Translations under genes and position numbers: made by a program
The notes under the pieces: model-generated
What the model was told of the DNA's origin: nothing
Seen by the model: only the letters and a program-made list of their open reading frames with translations
Databases searched by the model: none
Part shown: piece after piece, positions 1-6,875 of the stretch
Numbering within the stretch: the first letter of the stretch is position 1
Layout of the letters: each line of letters begins with the position of its first letter
Source: JBBSQE01 sp038258095
Lineage (GTDB): Bacteria > Actinomycetota > Thermoleophilia > Solirubrobacterales > 70-9
Direction: 5' to 3'
DNA: 17,339 nucleotides
NCBI GenBank assembly: GCA_038258095.1
Contig: JBBSQE010000039.1
Coordinates: forward strand, 1 to 17,339

Positions 1-299
1 CTCCGGCGCCACCCGAGCCGGCCTCTCCGGAGCCGCCGACGCCGCCCCCGACTCCCCGCGCGCCCGAACCGGCCGCACCCGTCGCCCAGGCGGCCGCCGC
101 TCCGCACCTGCCTGGCCCGCCCCAGCCCAGGGCGGTTGCTGCGCCGGGCGCGGGGCAGCTCAACCTCGAGCGGCGGGGAGGGCGCGGGCCCAGCCCGCTC
201 GGCGGCTCGGCCGCCCGGCTGGTCGAGGCCACCGTCGTCTGCTACGCGGTGATTGCGCTGACCGCTGTCGCCGTGATCGTCTACCTGGCGGGACGCTAG
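1..299 (+). CDS. C-terminal fragment of a Pro/Ala-rich protein with a C-terminal membrane anchor
   Basis: The reading frame is open from the left edge to a TAG at 297-299, so the start and N-terminal domain lie outside the window. The visible ~98 residues begin with a Pro/Ala-rich stretch (PEPPTPPPTPRAPEPAAP and similar). A short Gly/Arg-rich link follows, then one hydrophobic segment (roughly LVEATVVCYAVIALTAVAVI) ending in YLAGR. This is the layout of a cytoplasmic domain on a disordered linker held by a C-terminal transmembrane helix. The FHA protein that converges on it at 499-1116 ends the same way, so the two may belong to the same signalling locus; that is inference from topology and neighbourhood. 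I do not recognise the family and cannot assign a function. Confidence 0.6.
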   Translation, partial: PAPPEPASPEPPTPPPTPRAPEPAAPVAQAAAAPHLPGPPQPRAVAAPGAGQLNLERRGGRGPSPLGGSAARLVEATVVCYAVIALTAVAVIVYLAGR

Positions 300-388
300 G
301 ACGATCGCACGCCGGGATGAGCGCCATGACGCGGCACGGATCCACCACCGGCCCCAGGCGAGAGGGCCCCTGAGGGTGTCGCCAACAT

Positions 389-413
389 GGGTCTCTATAG
401 ACCCCATATAGAG
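389..413. repeat. Two mutually exclusive hairpins between convergent genes
   Basis: GGGTCT (389-394) pairs with AGACCC (399-404) around a CTAT loop. The overlapping CTCTATA (393-399) pairs with TATAGAG (407-413) around GACCCCA. The arms share bases, so only one stem can form at a time. It lies in the 199-base gap between a gene ending at 299 (+) and one ending at 499 (-). A bidirectional terminator is one reading, but there is no T-run. Nothing else in 300-498 looks like a gene. Confidence 0.5.
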
Positions 414-498
414 GCTACCCCGACGGATGTCTGGGCGGGACCTCAGCCGCTCACCCCCCAGCAGCGCCGCGTCCTCGCGGTTCGCCGGGGCAGCGTGC

Positions 499-1116
499 TC
501 AGCGCACGCCGAAGTAGATCGCCACAGCCAGGCCCACGACCGACAGGAAGCCGATCGCCGCGGTGTTGGTCTGTGACTTCACCCTGACGTCGACGAGCGC
601 GGCGAGCTTGTCTCCCCCGGCGTCGGGCTGCTCACCGAGCGCTATCCGGCCGACGGCGCTGCCGACGTAGCCCGGCTCGCCCTCCTCGGCCCGTCGCGAG
701 GGCGTCTGGGCGATCTCGGGCTGGTACGGAACAGGAGCGAGCTCCGCCGGGTCCGCCGGCTTCAGGACCTCCGCTCCGAGCTGGGTGATCTGCGGGGCCG
801 AATGCACCGCCGACACCTGGGCGTGCGCCGCCTGGACTGCCATCACGGTGACCCCGATCCGCACCCGGTCGCCTTCGGTGAGTTGGCGCCGACCGGAGAT
901 CGCCTGCTCGTTGACGAAGGTCCCGTTGCGTGACCCCATGTCCTCGATCACGGTCGTGCCACCCTCGACGTTGACGCGGGCATGATGCCGGGAGACCTGG
1001 TCGTCGTCGAGGGTGAAGATGTTGTCGGGGGAGCGGCCGATCGAGAGGGTGTCCTCCAGGGGGATCAGCCTGCCTGCGTCGGCTCCCTCGGTGATCTCGA
1101 GCGATAGCTGGGCCAT
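499..1116 (-). CDS. FHA-domain protein with C-terminal membrane anchor
   Basis: This 205-residue protein has an FHA domain at about residues 5-95. The family's phosphothreonine-binding signature is intact: GR at 27-28, SRHH at 42-45 and SRNGT at 62-66. FHA domains bind phosphothreonine peptides made by Ser/Thr kinases. A Pro/Glu-rich, probably disordered linker covers about 100-180. One hydrophobic helix (about 185-203) then ends in FGVR, so the FHA domain should face the cytoplasm and be anchored by the tail. It is the last gene of a minus-strand operon: the ATG follows the previous stop by three bases and has no clear Shine-Dalgarno, suggesting translational coupling. The kinase at 3136-4749 is the obvious candidate partner, by inference. 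Domain call is secure; partner is not. Confidence 0.9.
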   Translation of the reverse strand: MAQLSLEITEGADAGRLIPLEDTLSIGRSPDNIFTLDDDQVSRHHARVNVEGGTTVIEDMGSRNGTFVNEQAISGRRQLTEGDRVRIGVTVMAVQAAHAQVSAVHSAPQITQLGAEVLKPADPAELAPVPYQPEIAQTPSRRAEEGEPGYVGSAVGRIALGEQPDAGGDKLAALVDVRVKSQTNTAAIGFLSVVGLAVAIYFGVR

Positions 1117-1119
1117 TTC

Positions 1120-1656
1120 TCAGTGGACCCCCGAAGGGCTCGGTAGATGCTCGAGCGGAGCCGAATGCACGCCTGAGGCTTCGGCCACGATCGGGCCGGA
1201 GCCGGCCTGGGCCTCGGCCGGGTCGGGAAGGATCGGGAGCGACGCCTGGACCGGGGGAATCGACCACGCGGCATGGCGGAACTCCCCGGAGGACTCCAGG
1301 TAGGTGAGAGAGGCGATCGGCAGGACCGCGATCTTCGTGATGATCGCCATCGACCAGCTGACCCAGTAGAAGACGATCGCCTGGAGCGGGGTCAGCCCGA
1401 GGCTGAGGACGTTGGCGAGGATGTAGATCAGCCCGAACTCTCCGAGCGCCAGGATGAAGGTCATCCACGGCGGCTGGTAGCGGAGGATCAGCGGGTAGAC
1501 GACGCTGTCGAGGGACGCCCCGAGAAGGAGCAGGACGCCGATCAGGACGATCCAGCCGGGCTTGCCCGTCGCCAGCGAGAGGATCAGGCCGAGGATCGCG
1601 GGGCCGACCAGGGTCGCCACCCTGGTGTGGATCCTGCCGATGATCGTCGGGCACAT
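1120..1656 (-). CDS. Four-helix integral membrane protein of unknown function
   Basis: The 178-residue product has four predicted transmembrane segments at about 13-29, 34-58, 63-86 and 91-115. A ~60-residue hydrophilic, Pro/Ala/Glu-rich tail follows, presumably cytoplasmic. The start MCPTIIGR at 1656 was chosen because AAGGAG lies about 8 bases upstream. An in-frame start at 1794 would run back into the flavoprotein gene. It sits 13 bases after the flavoprotein stop and three bases before the FHA start, so the three are almost certainly co-transcribed. The tail contains GVHSAP, and the FHA linker contains AVHSAP; this may be chance. I do not recognise the family. A membrane partner of the FHA protein and kinase is possible from context only. 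Confidence 0.8.
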   Translation of the reverse strand: MCPTIIGRIHTRVATLVGPAILGLILSLATGKPGWIVLIGVLLLLGASLDSVVYPLILRYQPPWMTFILALGEFGLIYILANVLSLGLTPLQAIVFYWVSWSMAIITKIAVLPIASLTYLESSGEFRHAAWSIPPVQASLPILPDPAEAQAGSGPIVAEASGVHSAPLEHLPSPSGVH

Positions 1657-1669
1657 TCTCGCGTTCTCC

Positions 1670-3025
1670 TTACGCCAGCTGCTCGGTCTTGCGGATCTCG
1701 CGAAGCGCCTTCGACGTGGCTCTCGCCAGGCGCAGTTGGATTCCCAGGCGGTTCGGAAAGCTCCGGTACCTGAGGTTCTCCGCTCTGGCGACATCTCCGA
1801 CGAAGCGCCTTGCGACGTACTTGAGGCCGGCGATGGTGTCGCCGTTCGGGACCACCGTGTTGGCGTTCAGCCCCATCATGCAGAGACGGGAATCCGGGCG
1901 GTCGAGGGGCGGGATGCCGCAGTTCGTCTTCAGCGATACACGCTCGTGCTCGACCGGCACGTCGTATGACTGGATCAGCCGGCGCAGCAGGGGAAGCGAG
2001 AGGGCGGACTTGATGAAGCCCGTGCCCAGCGTGATGCCGGTGACGTCGAGCGGCGCCGTCTCGGTGCCGTTGAGGAGCTTCACGGTGACGGAGAGGCCCG
2101 AAGCGCCGGGGTTGATCGAGGAGACGTTCCCGAACAGCTCTTCGAACTGCCCATTTCTCTTCCCGACGGTGATCGTGTCGGTCCAGTTGCGGCGCGTCGG
2201 CGAAGTGCCCTTCAGAGCCTTGGCGAGGAAGGCGACGCGGTCGTCGAAGCTGAGGCCCTGGAAGGCGTCGATGCCGCTGCCGTCGAAGAGGCATCGCGGC
2301 ACGTTCAGGTCCTGATCCTCGGGGGCGGCGTTGCGCCGGAGGGCGATGCACTGCCCGCCCGCCTCGACGATGTTCACCCATTCGTTGATCGATGCGATGC
2401 CCGAGCCGACGACGACGTAGCGGCCGCCGGCGTGGTAGCGCTTCGGCTCGTAGGCCTGAACCACACGGTCGGCCAGTTGCGGATCCTCCCGGGCCTCCGC
2501 GTAGACGCCCGGGTACGAAAGCGGGCCGTGGCCGATCGCGATCATCGCGTGCCGGCAACGCGCCATCAGGTTCGACTCTTCGTCGTAGATCGAGAAGTGG
2601 GGAGGATTGCCGGGCTCGCGCACGACCCAGCCGACCCGCCGGCCGTAGACGCGGTTCTCGTACCCCAGTCCCGCGGTGACGATCGCGGCCTCGGCTAGAA
2701 CCTCCGGGACGCCGGGGTTGAACTTGCGGCGGGCCGAGCGGAGCAGCGGGGTCAGGTCGCGCCGGGAATAGGCATCGAGCTGAGCGAAGGTCGGCCAGTC
2801 GGCGGGAAGGAAGTGGGATTCCGACTCGGAGCGGAGAACGGTCTGCCCGAGATTCCACGCGAACTGCTGGTAGGTGGTCACCGGATTCTTCGACGGTCCG
2901 AAGATGCCGATCTCCTCAGGGCGGAAGCCGAGATACACGGCGGTCGAGTAGACGGTGAGCGCGCCGAACCCGTCACCGACTACGCCGATCTTCAGCTCAG
3001 GCGCCTCTGAGTTTGGTCCGCTCAT
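1670..3025 (-). CDS. FAD/NAD(P)-binding flavoprotein, FMO/lysine-hydroxylase-like
   Basis: This 451-residue protein has two dinucleotide-binding motifs. GDGFGA (17-22) follows a hydrophobic beta strand and should bind FAD. VVVGSGIAS (204-212) should bind NAD(P)H. The stretch AIGHGPLSYPG (163-173) resembles the ATG-type motif before the second domain in flavin-containing monooxygenases and lysine/ornithine N-hydroxylases. GITLGTGF further on resembles the late ATG motif of this superfamily. The substrate cannot be read from sequence, and a plain NAD(P)H oxidoreductase is equally possible. No signal peptide is seen. It leads the minus-strand operon with the four-helix and FHA proteins and is divergent from the kinase. 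A -10-like TAGCTT lies at 3057-3062 and a weak purine-rich site (GAGGGCGAG) precedes the ATG. Confidence 0.8.
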   Translation of the reverse strand: MSGPNSEAPELKIGVVGDGFGALTVYSTAVYLGFRPEEIGIFGPSKNPVTTYQQFAWNLGQTVLRSESESHFLPADWPTFAQLDAYSRRDLTPLLRSARRKFNPGVPEVLAEAAIVTAGLGYENRVYGRRVGWVVREPGNPPHFSIYDEESNLMARCRHAMIAIGHGPLSYPGVYAEAREDPQLADRVVQAYEPKRYHAGGRYVVVGSGIASINEWVNIVEAGGQCIALRRNAAPEDQDLNVPRCLFDGSGIDAFQGLSFDDRVAFLAKALKGTSPTRRNWTDTITVGKRNGQFEELFGNVSSINPGASGLSVTVKLLNGTETAPLDVTGITLGTGFIKSALSLPLLRRLIQSYDVPVEHERVSLKTNCGIPPLDRPDSRLCMMGLNANTVVPNGDTIAGLKYVARRFVGDVARAENLRYRSFPNRLGIQLRLARATSKALREIRKTEQLA

Positions 3026-3056
3026 CGTTCTGCTCGCCCTCGGTGCTCGCGCGGCG

Positions 3057-3062
3057 AAGCTA
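3057..3062 (-). promoter_or_regulatory. Putative -10 element of the flavoprotein operon
   Basis: On the minus strand this reads TAGCTT, fitting the actinobacterial TANNNT -10 pattern. It would give a leader of about 24 bases before the ATG at 3025. No convincing -35 is visible. It shares the 110-base divergent spacer with the kinase promoter. Confidence 0.3.
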
Positions 3063-3100
3063 CCACGATGGGAAGGATGGGGTCATCGCGGCGAGACGGC

Positions 3101-3106
3101 TAACCT
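3101..3106 (+). promoter_or_regulatory. Putative -10 element upstream of the kinase
   Basis: TAACCT fits the TANNNT pattern and lies exactly six bases before an ATG at 3113. The transcript would therefore begin at or next to that ATG. The same hexamer-N6-start spacing recurs at three other genes in the window. No clear -35 is visible. Confidence 0.45.
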
Positions 3107-3112
3107 GACGGC

Positions 3113-3148
3113 ATGCGAGCCGATCGGGTTGCTCAGTGTCGGCGCTGA
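3113..3148 (+). CDS. Candidate 11-codon leader ORF overlapping the kinase start
   Basis: ATG at 3113 opens a short frame, MRADRVAQCRR, with TGA at 3146-3148. It overlaps the kinase GTG start (3136) in a different frame by 13 bases. Its ATG is placed exactly where a leaderless transcript from the TAACCT at 3101 would begin. The kinase GTG itself has no good Shine-Dalgarno. If translated, the mini-ORF could deliver ribosomes to the kinase start by termination-reinitiation. There is no evidence that the peptide itself matters; an ordinary untranslated leader is the alternative. Confidence 0.3.
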   Translation: MRADRVAQCRR

Positions 3149-4749
3149 GCGAGGGAAGCGAGTTCGCCGGGTACCGGATCGAGGCGATTCTGGGTCGCGG
3201 CGGCATGGGGATCGTCTACCGTGCGGTCGAGGTGGATCTGACCCGGCCGGTGGCCTTGAAGGTCGTGGCTCCCGAGTTGGCCGAGGACGAGGGCTTTCGC
3301 ACCCGTTTCACGCACGAGGCCCGCGTGGCCGCGTCGATCGATCATCCGAACGTGATCCCGATTTACGACGCCGGCGAGGAGGAGGGAACCCTCTACCTGG
3401 CGATGCGCTTGGTCGATGGTGTCGACCTTGGGGCGCTGATCAAGTCCGAGAAGCGCCTCGAGCCGGCGCGAGCGGTCCGCGTCGTCGACCAGATGGCCGA
3501 GGCCCTCGATGCCGCGCACGGGCGCGGACTGGTCCACCGCGACGTCAAGCCGGCGAACGCACTCGTGACCCGTAGCCGGGGCCGCGAGCACGTCTACCTG
3601 ACCGACTTCGGCCTCACCAAGGAAACCGGGTCCGACGCGGGGTTGACCCGTACCGGCCAGTGGGTCGGAACCCTCGATTTCGTGGCGCCGGAGCAGATGA
3701 AGGGGGAGGACGTGGACGGCCGCGCCGACATTTACGCGCTCGGCTGTGTCCTCTACCAGGCGCTGACCGGCTCGATCCCGTTCGACCGCCCATCGGATGC
3801 CGCGAAGATGTTCGCCCACCTGTCCGAGGACCCACCCAAGCTCCGCGACCGCGTGCCCGGCCTGCCTGAATCGCTCGAGCCGGTGCTGGCCAAGGCACTC
3901 GCCAAGTCGCCGGACGAGCGCTACCAGTCGGCCGGGGAGCTCGGCGATGCGGCCCAGGCGGCGCTGGGGGGCGACCGGGTGGTCTCACCGGCGCCAGGGG
4001 CGGCTCCGACCGTGACCGCTCCGGCTCCGGGTCCGGCTCGTACTCCCTCTCCGCCACCGGCAACGCCTCCGATCGAGACCGCCGGATCGGCACGGCCGAC
4101 GGATCCCCTTCCTCCAGGTGCCGCACCGCGGTCCGGGGGAGACGGGCGAGGCGGGCGGACCAGCGGAGCGATGATCGCCGCGCTCGTGGCCGGCGTGATC
4201 GCGGTCGGGGCCATCGCCGCGCTCGCGGTCACCCAGCTCGGTGGGAGCGACTCCAAGTCGTCGCCTCCCACGCCTGTCGTGGACAACGGTGGCAACTCGG
4301 GCGATAACGGGAACAACTCGAACAAGAACAACCCGAACAACGGCCCGAACAACGGCAACAACACCTCAAACCAGCAGTCCGCGCCACACGTGACCAACGC
4401 CGATGTCCGCCGGGTTCTGGACGAGTATCAGACGGCGTACTCCAACCAGGACACCAGCGCGCTCGCGTCGCTCTTTTCCCCGAACCTGGTCCGCCGCAAC
4501 GGAAACGATCCCGCTCAGAATCTGCAGGAGGCCCTCGGCACCTACGCGGGCCAGTTCGCGCAGCTCGACCACCCGACGTACAGGTTGTTCGACGTCAGGG
4601 CCAGCGGCGGCCGGGGCCAGGGCAGTGCCTCCGCGACCTACACGATCTCCGACAACGGAGCGCCCGGAGTGTCCGGGGGCATCTCATTCCATTTCGTCGT
4701 CAAGGGGGACCTCCTCCTGATCGACAACATCGTGATCCAGCCGTTCTGA
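3136..4749 (+). CDS. Transmembrane Ser/Thr protein kinase with extracellular sensor-like domain
   Basis: This 537-residue protein has an N-terminal Hanks-type kinase domain (about 13-275) with every key motif. These are the GRGGMG loop (20-25), the VALK lysine at 42, HRDVKPAN (134-141, catalytic Asp136), DFG (157-159) and APE (184-186). A Pro-rich juxtamembrane linker (285-335) leads to one transmembrane helix (about 345-367). Outside, an Asn/Gly-rich spacer (384-413) carries a C-terminal domain (about 420-537). The NADVRRVLDEYQTAYSNQDTS start of that domain looks NTF2/SnoaL-like; it is not a PASTA domain. So this is a PknB-type receptor kinase with an unusual external domain. The GTG start is chosen because the kinase fold begins ten residues later and no in-frame ATG precedes it. 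It is divergent from the FHA operon and convergent with the antiporter. Confidence 0.93.
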   Translation: MSALSEGSEFAGYRIEAILGRGGMGIVYRAVEVDLTRPVALKVVAPELAEDEGFRTRFTHEARVAASIDHPNVIPIYDAGEEEGTLYLAMRLVDGVDLGALIKSEKRLEPARAVRVVDQMAEALDAAHGRGLVHRDVKPANALVTRSRGREHVYLTDFGLTKETGSDAGLTRTGQWVGTLDFVAPEQMKGEDVDGRADIYALGCVLYQALTGSIPFDRPSDAAKMFAHLSEDPPKLRDRVPGLPESLEPVLAKALAKSPDERYQSAGELGDAAQAALGGDRVVSPAPGAAPTVTAPAPGPARTPSPPPATPPIETAGSARPTDPLPPGAAPRSGGDGRGGRTSGAMIAALVAGVIAVGAIAALAVTQLGGSDSKSSPPTPVVDNGGNSGDNGNNSNKNNPNNGPNNGNNTSNQQSAPHVTNADVRRVLDEYQTAYSNQDTSALASLFSPNLVRRNGNDPAQNLQEALGTYAGQFAQLDHPTYRLFDVRASGGRGQGSASATYTISDNGAPGVSGGISFHFVVKGDLLLIDNIVIQPF

Positions 4750-4811
4750 GCCGGCCACTCGTGGCTACCGCAGTCCAGCCGTTCTGAGCCGGCCGCGCGT
4801 CTAACGCAGCA
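4736..4811. repeat. Imperfect tandem duplication of the convergent 3' ends of kinase and antiporter
   Basis: Positions 4736-4756 and 4774-4794 are identical over 21 bases. The first copy encodes the last codons and stop of the kinase (IQPF-stop). Similarity continues with gaps: CTACCGCAG (4765-4773) matches CTAACGCAG (4801-4809), which holds the antiporter's stop. The two CTA triplets are 36 bases apart and in the same frame, so the duplicated unit (about 36-38 bases) carried both genes' ends. GCCA-CTCG-TGGC (4754-4765) is a weak stem in the 51-base gap. Confidence 0.75.
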
Positions 4812-6591
4812 GCTCGGCCTGTTTGCCGACCGCCTTCAGTGCGCCGGCCGCACTCTCGGCGCTGACCAGCGCGTCCGATGCAGCCCACTCGACGGCCAGC
4901 TTGGCGAGGTCCTCGTCGGGATCGGGGCTCTGGAAGGAGACGACGTCGACGTCGGCCCCCTGGGCCTTGAGGGCGTCTCCGATCGGCTGGAGCCAGCCGA
5001 TCGCCCGCTCGACCTCGTAGGTCTCCTCCTCGCGGCCCGCGCCGACATAGTCGCCGCCCGGCTGGAGCGGCGGCAGGTAGGCGAGGAGGAACTGCGGCCG
5101 GTCCCCCTCCTGCGCCAGGTACCCGGTCGCCGCCTTGACCGCATTCGTTGCGGCCGCCTGTGTGTCGGGGGCGAGCAACACCCGCGGTCCTCCGGTCATC
5201 GTCGGCAGGCCCTCGATCGAGCCGCTGATCGACTTCTCGCGTTCCGCCTCGACCTCCTCGCCCGGCAGGAAGGCGTCTACGAGCGGGCCGGTCATCAGGG
5301 TCGTGGCGATGGCGCCGATCACGAAGGTGACGTACATCGGATCGGTGATCACGCCGGCCTGCTTGCCGATGACGGCGACGACGAGGATCATCAGCCCGCG
5401 GCAATTCATCAGGACGCCGATCGTGTTCGACTCGCGCCAGGTCAGACCCACGAGCTTGCCGGCCAGGGCACCGGCCATCCACTTGGCGACGATCATCGCC
5501 GTGAGGAAGAGGGTGATCCCGGCGATCAGGCCGGTGTCGAGGATCCGCAGGTTGGTCTGTAGGCCCGACACCGCGAGGAAGATCGGGATCAGGAACACCA
5601 CGACGAACTGTTGCATCCGGTCGAGGACGGCGCGGCCGAGGCCGGCGATCTGGGGAACGCAGGCGCCGAACAGGAACCCGCCGTTCAGTGAGTTGATGCC
5701 GATGCGGTCGGCGGCGAACCCGCAGGCGATCGCCCCGAGAAGCAGGAGGGCGAACAGATCGCCGTCGAGTGACTCGTCGGGGGTGAACCGTCGGTTGAGG
5801 ATGATCTTCAGGACCGGCCGAACCACCACGAACAGGAAGGCGACGAGGGCGATCGCCAACACGAACTTGGTGGCGATCGTGGTCGGGACCCCCTGGCTCT
5901 TCGCCGAGGCGACGGCTCCCGCAAGGATCAGGAACATCGCCGGGGTCACAACCGCCGCGGCGCCGACCCCTATTCCCCCCATCGGACTGTTGAGCATGCG
6001 TTTCTCCTGGAGGATGCGCGCCATCACCGGGAACGCTGTGACGGCCAGGGCGGCGCCGAGGAAGAGGGCGTGGGTGGTCGAAGAGACGTCGGCCCCCGTG
6101 ACCGTCATCGCTGATTTCCACTTGCCCGGGTCGTCGAGGAGCCCGCCGATCAAAAAGCCGAGCCCGACGGGCACGATGATCACCGCGGCGGCAACGATCA
6201 GGATCTGCTTCTCGCGCCCGCGGAGGACCTTCTGGTCGACCTCGAGGCCGATCATGAACATGAAGAAGACCAGGGTGAGGACGCCGATCAGGCTCAGGAA
6301 CGAGAACGCCTGGAGCGGATAGAGGTCGTTGGTCAACCCGCTCCCGTCGACCGGCGAGATGCCGAGGGCCGTGATGCCGGGCTTCGCCAACTGGCCGCCG
6401 AGGATGGTGGGCCCGATAAGGATCCCGGCGATCATCTCCCCGACGATCCGCGGCTGGCCGAAGCGCGCGACGATCCCGCCGACGATTCTCGCCGCCAGGA
6501 GGATGATCGCGAGGTCCGCGAGGACGTATGCGATCACCTCGGTCCCGGCCAGGGCCTCCGGCGCCGGCGGTGCGACGACGGCGAAGTTCAT
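4801..6591 (-). CDS. CHX/KefB-like cation:proton antiporter family protein (CPA2) with C-terminal soluble domain
   Basis: This 596-residue protein has about 12 transmembrane segments (residues 18-440), then a soluble domain (about 468-596) of UspA-like character, as in CHX-type antiporters. Family landmarks include GQPRIVGEMIAGILIGPTIL (45-64), LGAALAVTAFPVMARIL (178-194) and NCRGLMILVV (396-405). Members normally exchange K+ or Na+ for H+ across the plasma membrane. Two expected acidic positions are missing: the usual ND after AAAV is Val215-Thr216, and the usual Glu in RGLxEL is Ile402. Coupled antiport is therefore doubtful, and it may be a channel, sensor or inactive homologue. The start MNFAVV at 6591 fits the first helix; the frame stays open upstream but that part is not antiporter-like. 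A TATATG/TATGCT -10-like element lies near 6651-6658. Confidence 0.88.
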   Translation of the reverse strand: MNFAVVAPPAPEALAGTEVIAYVLADLAIILLAARIVGGIVARFGQPRIVGEMIAGILIGPTILGGQLAKPGITALGISPVDGSGLTNDLYPLQAFSFLSLIGVLTLVFFMFMIGLEVDQKVLRGREKQILIVAAAVIIVPVGLGFLIGGLLDDPGKWKSAMTVTGADVSSTTHALFLGAALAVTAFPVMARILQEKRMLNSPMGGIGVGAAAVVTPAMFLILAGAVASAKSQGVPTTIATKFVLAIALVAFLFVVVRPVLKIILNRRFTPDESLDGDLFALLLLGAIACGFAADRIGINSLNGGFLFGACVPQIAGLGRAVLDRMQQFVVVFLIPIFLAVSGLQTNLRILDTGLIAGITLFLTAMIVAKWMAGALAGKLVGLTWRESNTIGVLMNCRGLMILVVAVIGKQAGVITDPMYVTFVIGAIATTLMTGPLVDAFLPGEEVEAEREKSISGSIEGLPTMTGGPRVLLAPDTQAAATNAVKAATGYLAQEGDRPQFLLAYLPPLQPGGDYVGAGREEETYEVERAIGWLQPIGDALKAQGADVDVVSFQSPDPDEDLAKLAVEWAASDALVSAESAAGALKAVGKQAELLR

Positions 6592-6650
6592 GCGCTGACC
6601 AGGCTCTCCATCGCTCCCATCGCCACTCCCCCGGGTCGCATTCCGGCGCG

Positions 6651-6658
6651 AGCATATA
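6651..6658 (-). promoter_or_regulatory. Putative -10 region of the antiporter-like gene
   Basis: The minus strand reads TATATGCT in a GC-rich setting, offering TATATG or TATGCT as a -10. It would start the transcript some 50 bases before the ATG at 6591. Supporting only; no -35 was identified. Confidence 0.35.
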
Positions 6659-6772
6659 CCGGCGCCCGTGAGGCACGGAGCCCGGCGGTGCGTGCGTGGG
6701 GTGCAGAGTGGGCCGGGCGTGCCGGGGCGCGGAACCGGCGGAGCGCTCCGGTAGCTCAGGCTGGGCCTGCAC

Positions 6773-6800
6773 GGTTGACGGCGCTCCGACGCCATCAACC
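6773..6800. repeat. 28-base hairpin in the gene-poor region
   Basis: GGTTGA (6773-6778) pairs with TCAACC (6795-6800). One C/A mismatch follows, then GGCG (6780-6783) pairs with CGCC (6790-6793) around a CTCCGA loop. No T-run flanks it on either strand. It stands about 180 bases upstream of the antiporter start. Confidence 0.6.
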
Positions 6801-6828
6801 GTTCAACTTTGTGCCTCAGATGCGCCGC

Positions 6829-6857
6829 GGCGGGTCGCCCAGCGTTCTGGGCCCGCC
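6829..6857. repeat. Strong two-part hairpin downstream of the ATPase relic
   Basis: GCCCAG (6837-6842) pairs with CTGGGC (6847-6852) around a CGTT loop. The stem is extended by GGCGG (6829-6833) with CCGCC (6853-6857) across a three-base bulge. It sits just past the 3' end of the minus-strand ATPase relic, so it could be that gene's old terminator, although no T-run follows. Confidence 0.6.
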
Positions 6858-6875
6858 TCGATTCGGAGAGGCGAC

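Noticed and set aside
632..2858. Long Arg/Pro-rich frames overlapping the FHA, four-helix and flavoprotein genes
   Set aside because: Composition typical of out-of-frame reading in high-GC DNA, with no motifs; the real genes explain the region.
4315..4375. AAC-rich repeat in the kinase gene as a possible repeat element
   Set aside because: It encodes the Asn/Gly-rich linker just outside the membrane helix and is ordinary low-complexity coding sequence.
4700..6772. Very long Arg/Pro-rich frame antisense-shifted to the antiporter
   Set aside because: Shadow of the antiporter gene caused by high GC. It lacks hydrophobic segments or domains, while the other frame gives a clear membrane protein.
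6742..6815. tRNA-like start (GGTAGCTCAG) near 6750
   Set aside because: The D-arm has no matching GAGC, there is no TTCRA T-loop with a stem at the right distance, and no acceptor stem pairs. The nearby stem at 6773-6800 is a simple hairpin.
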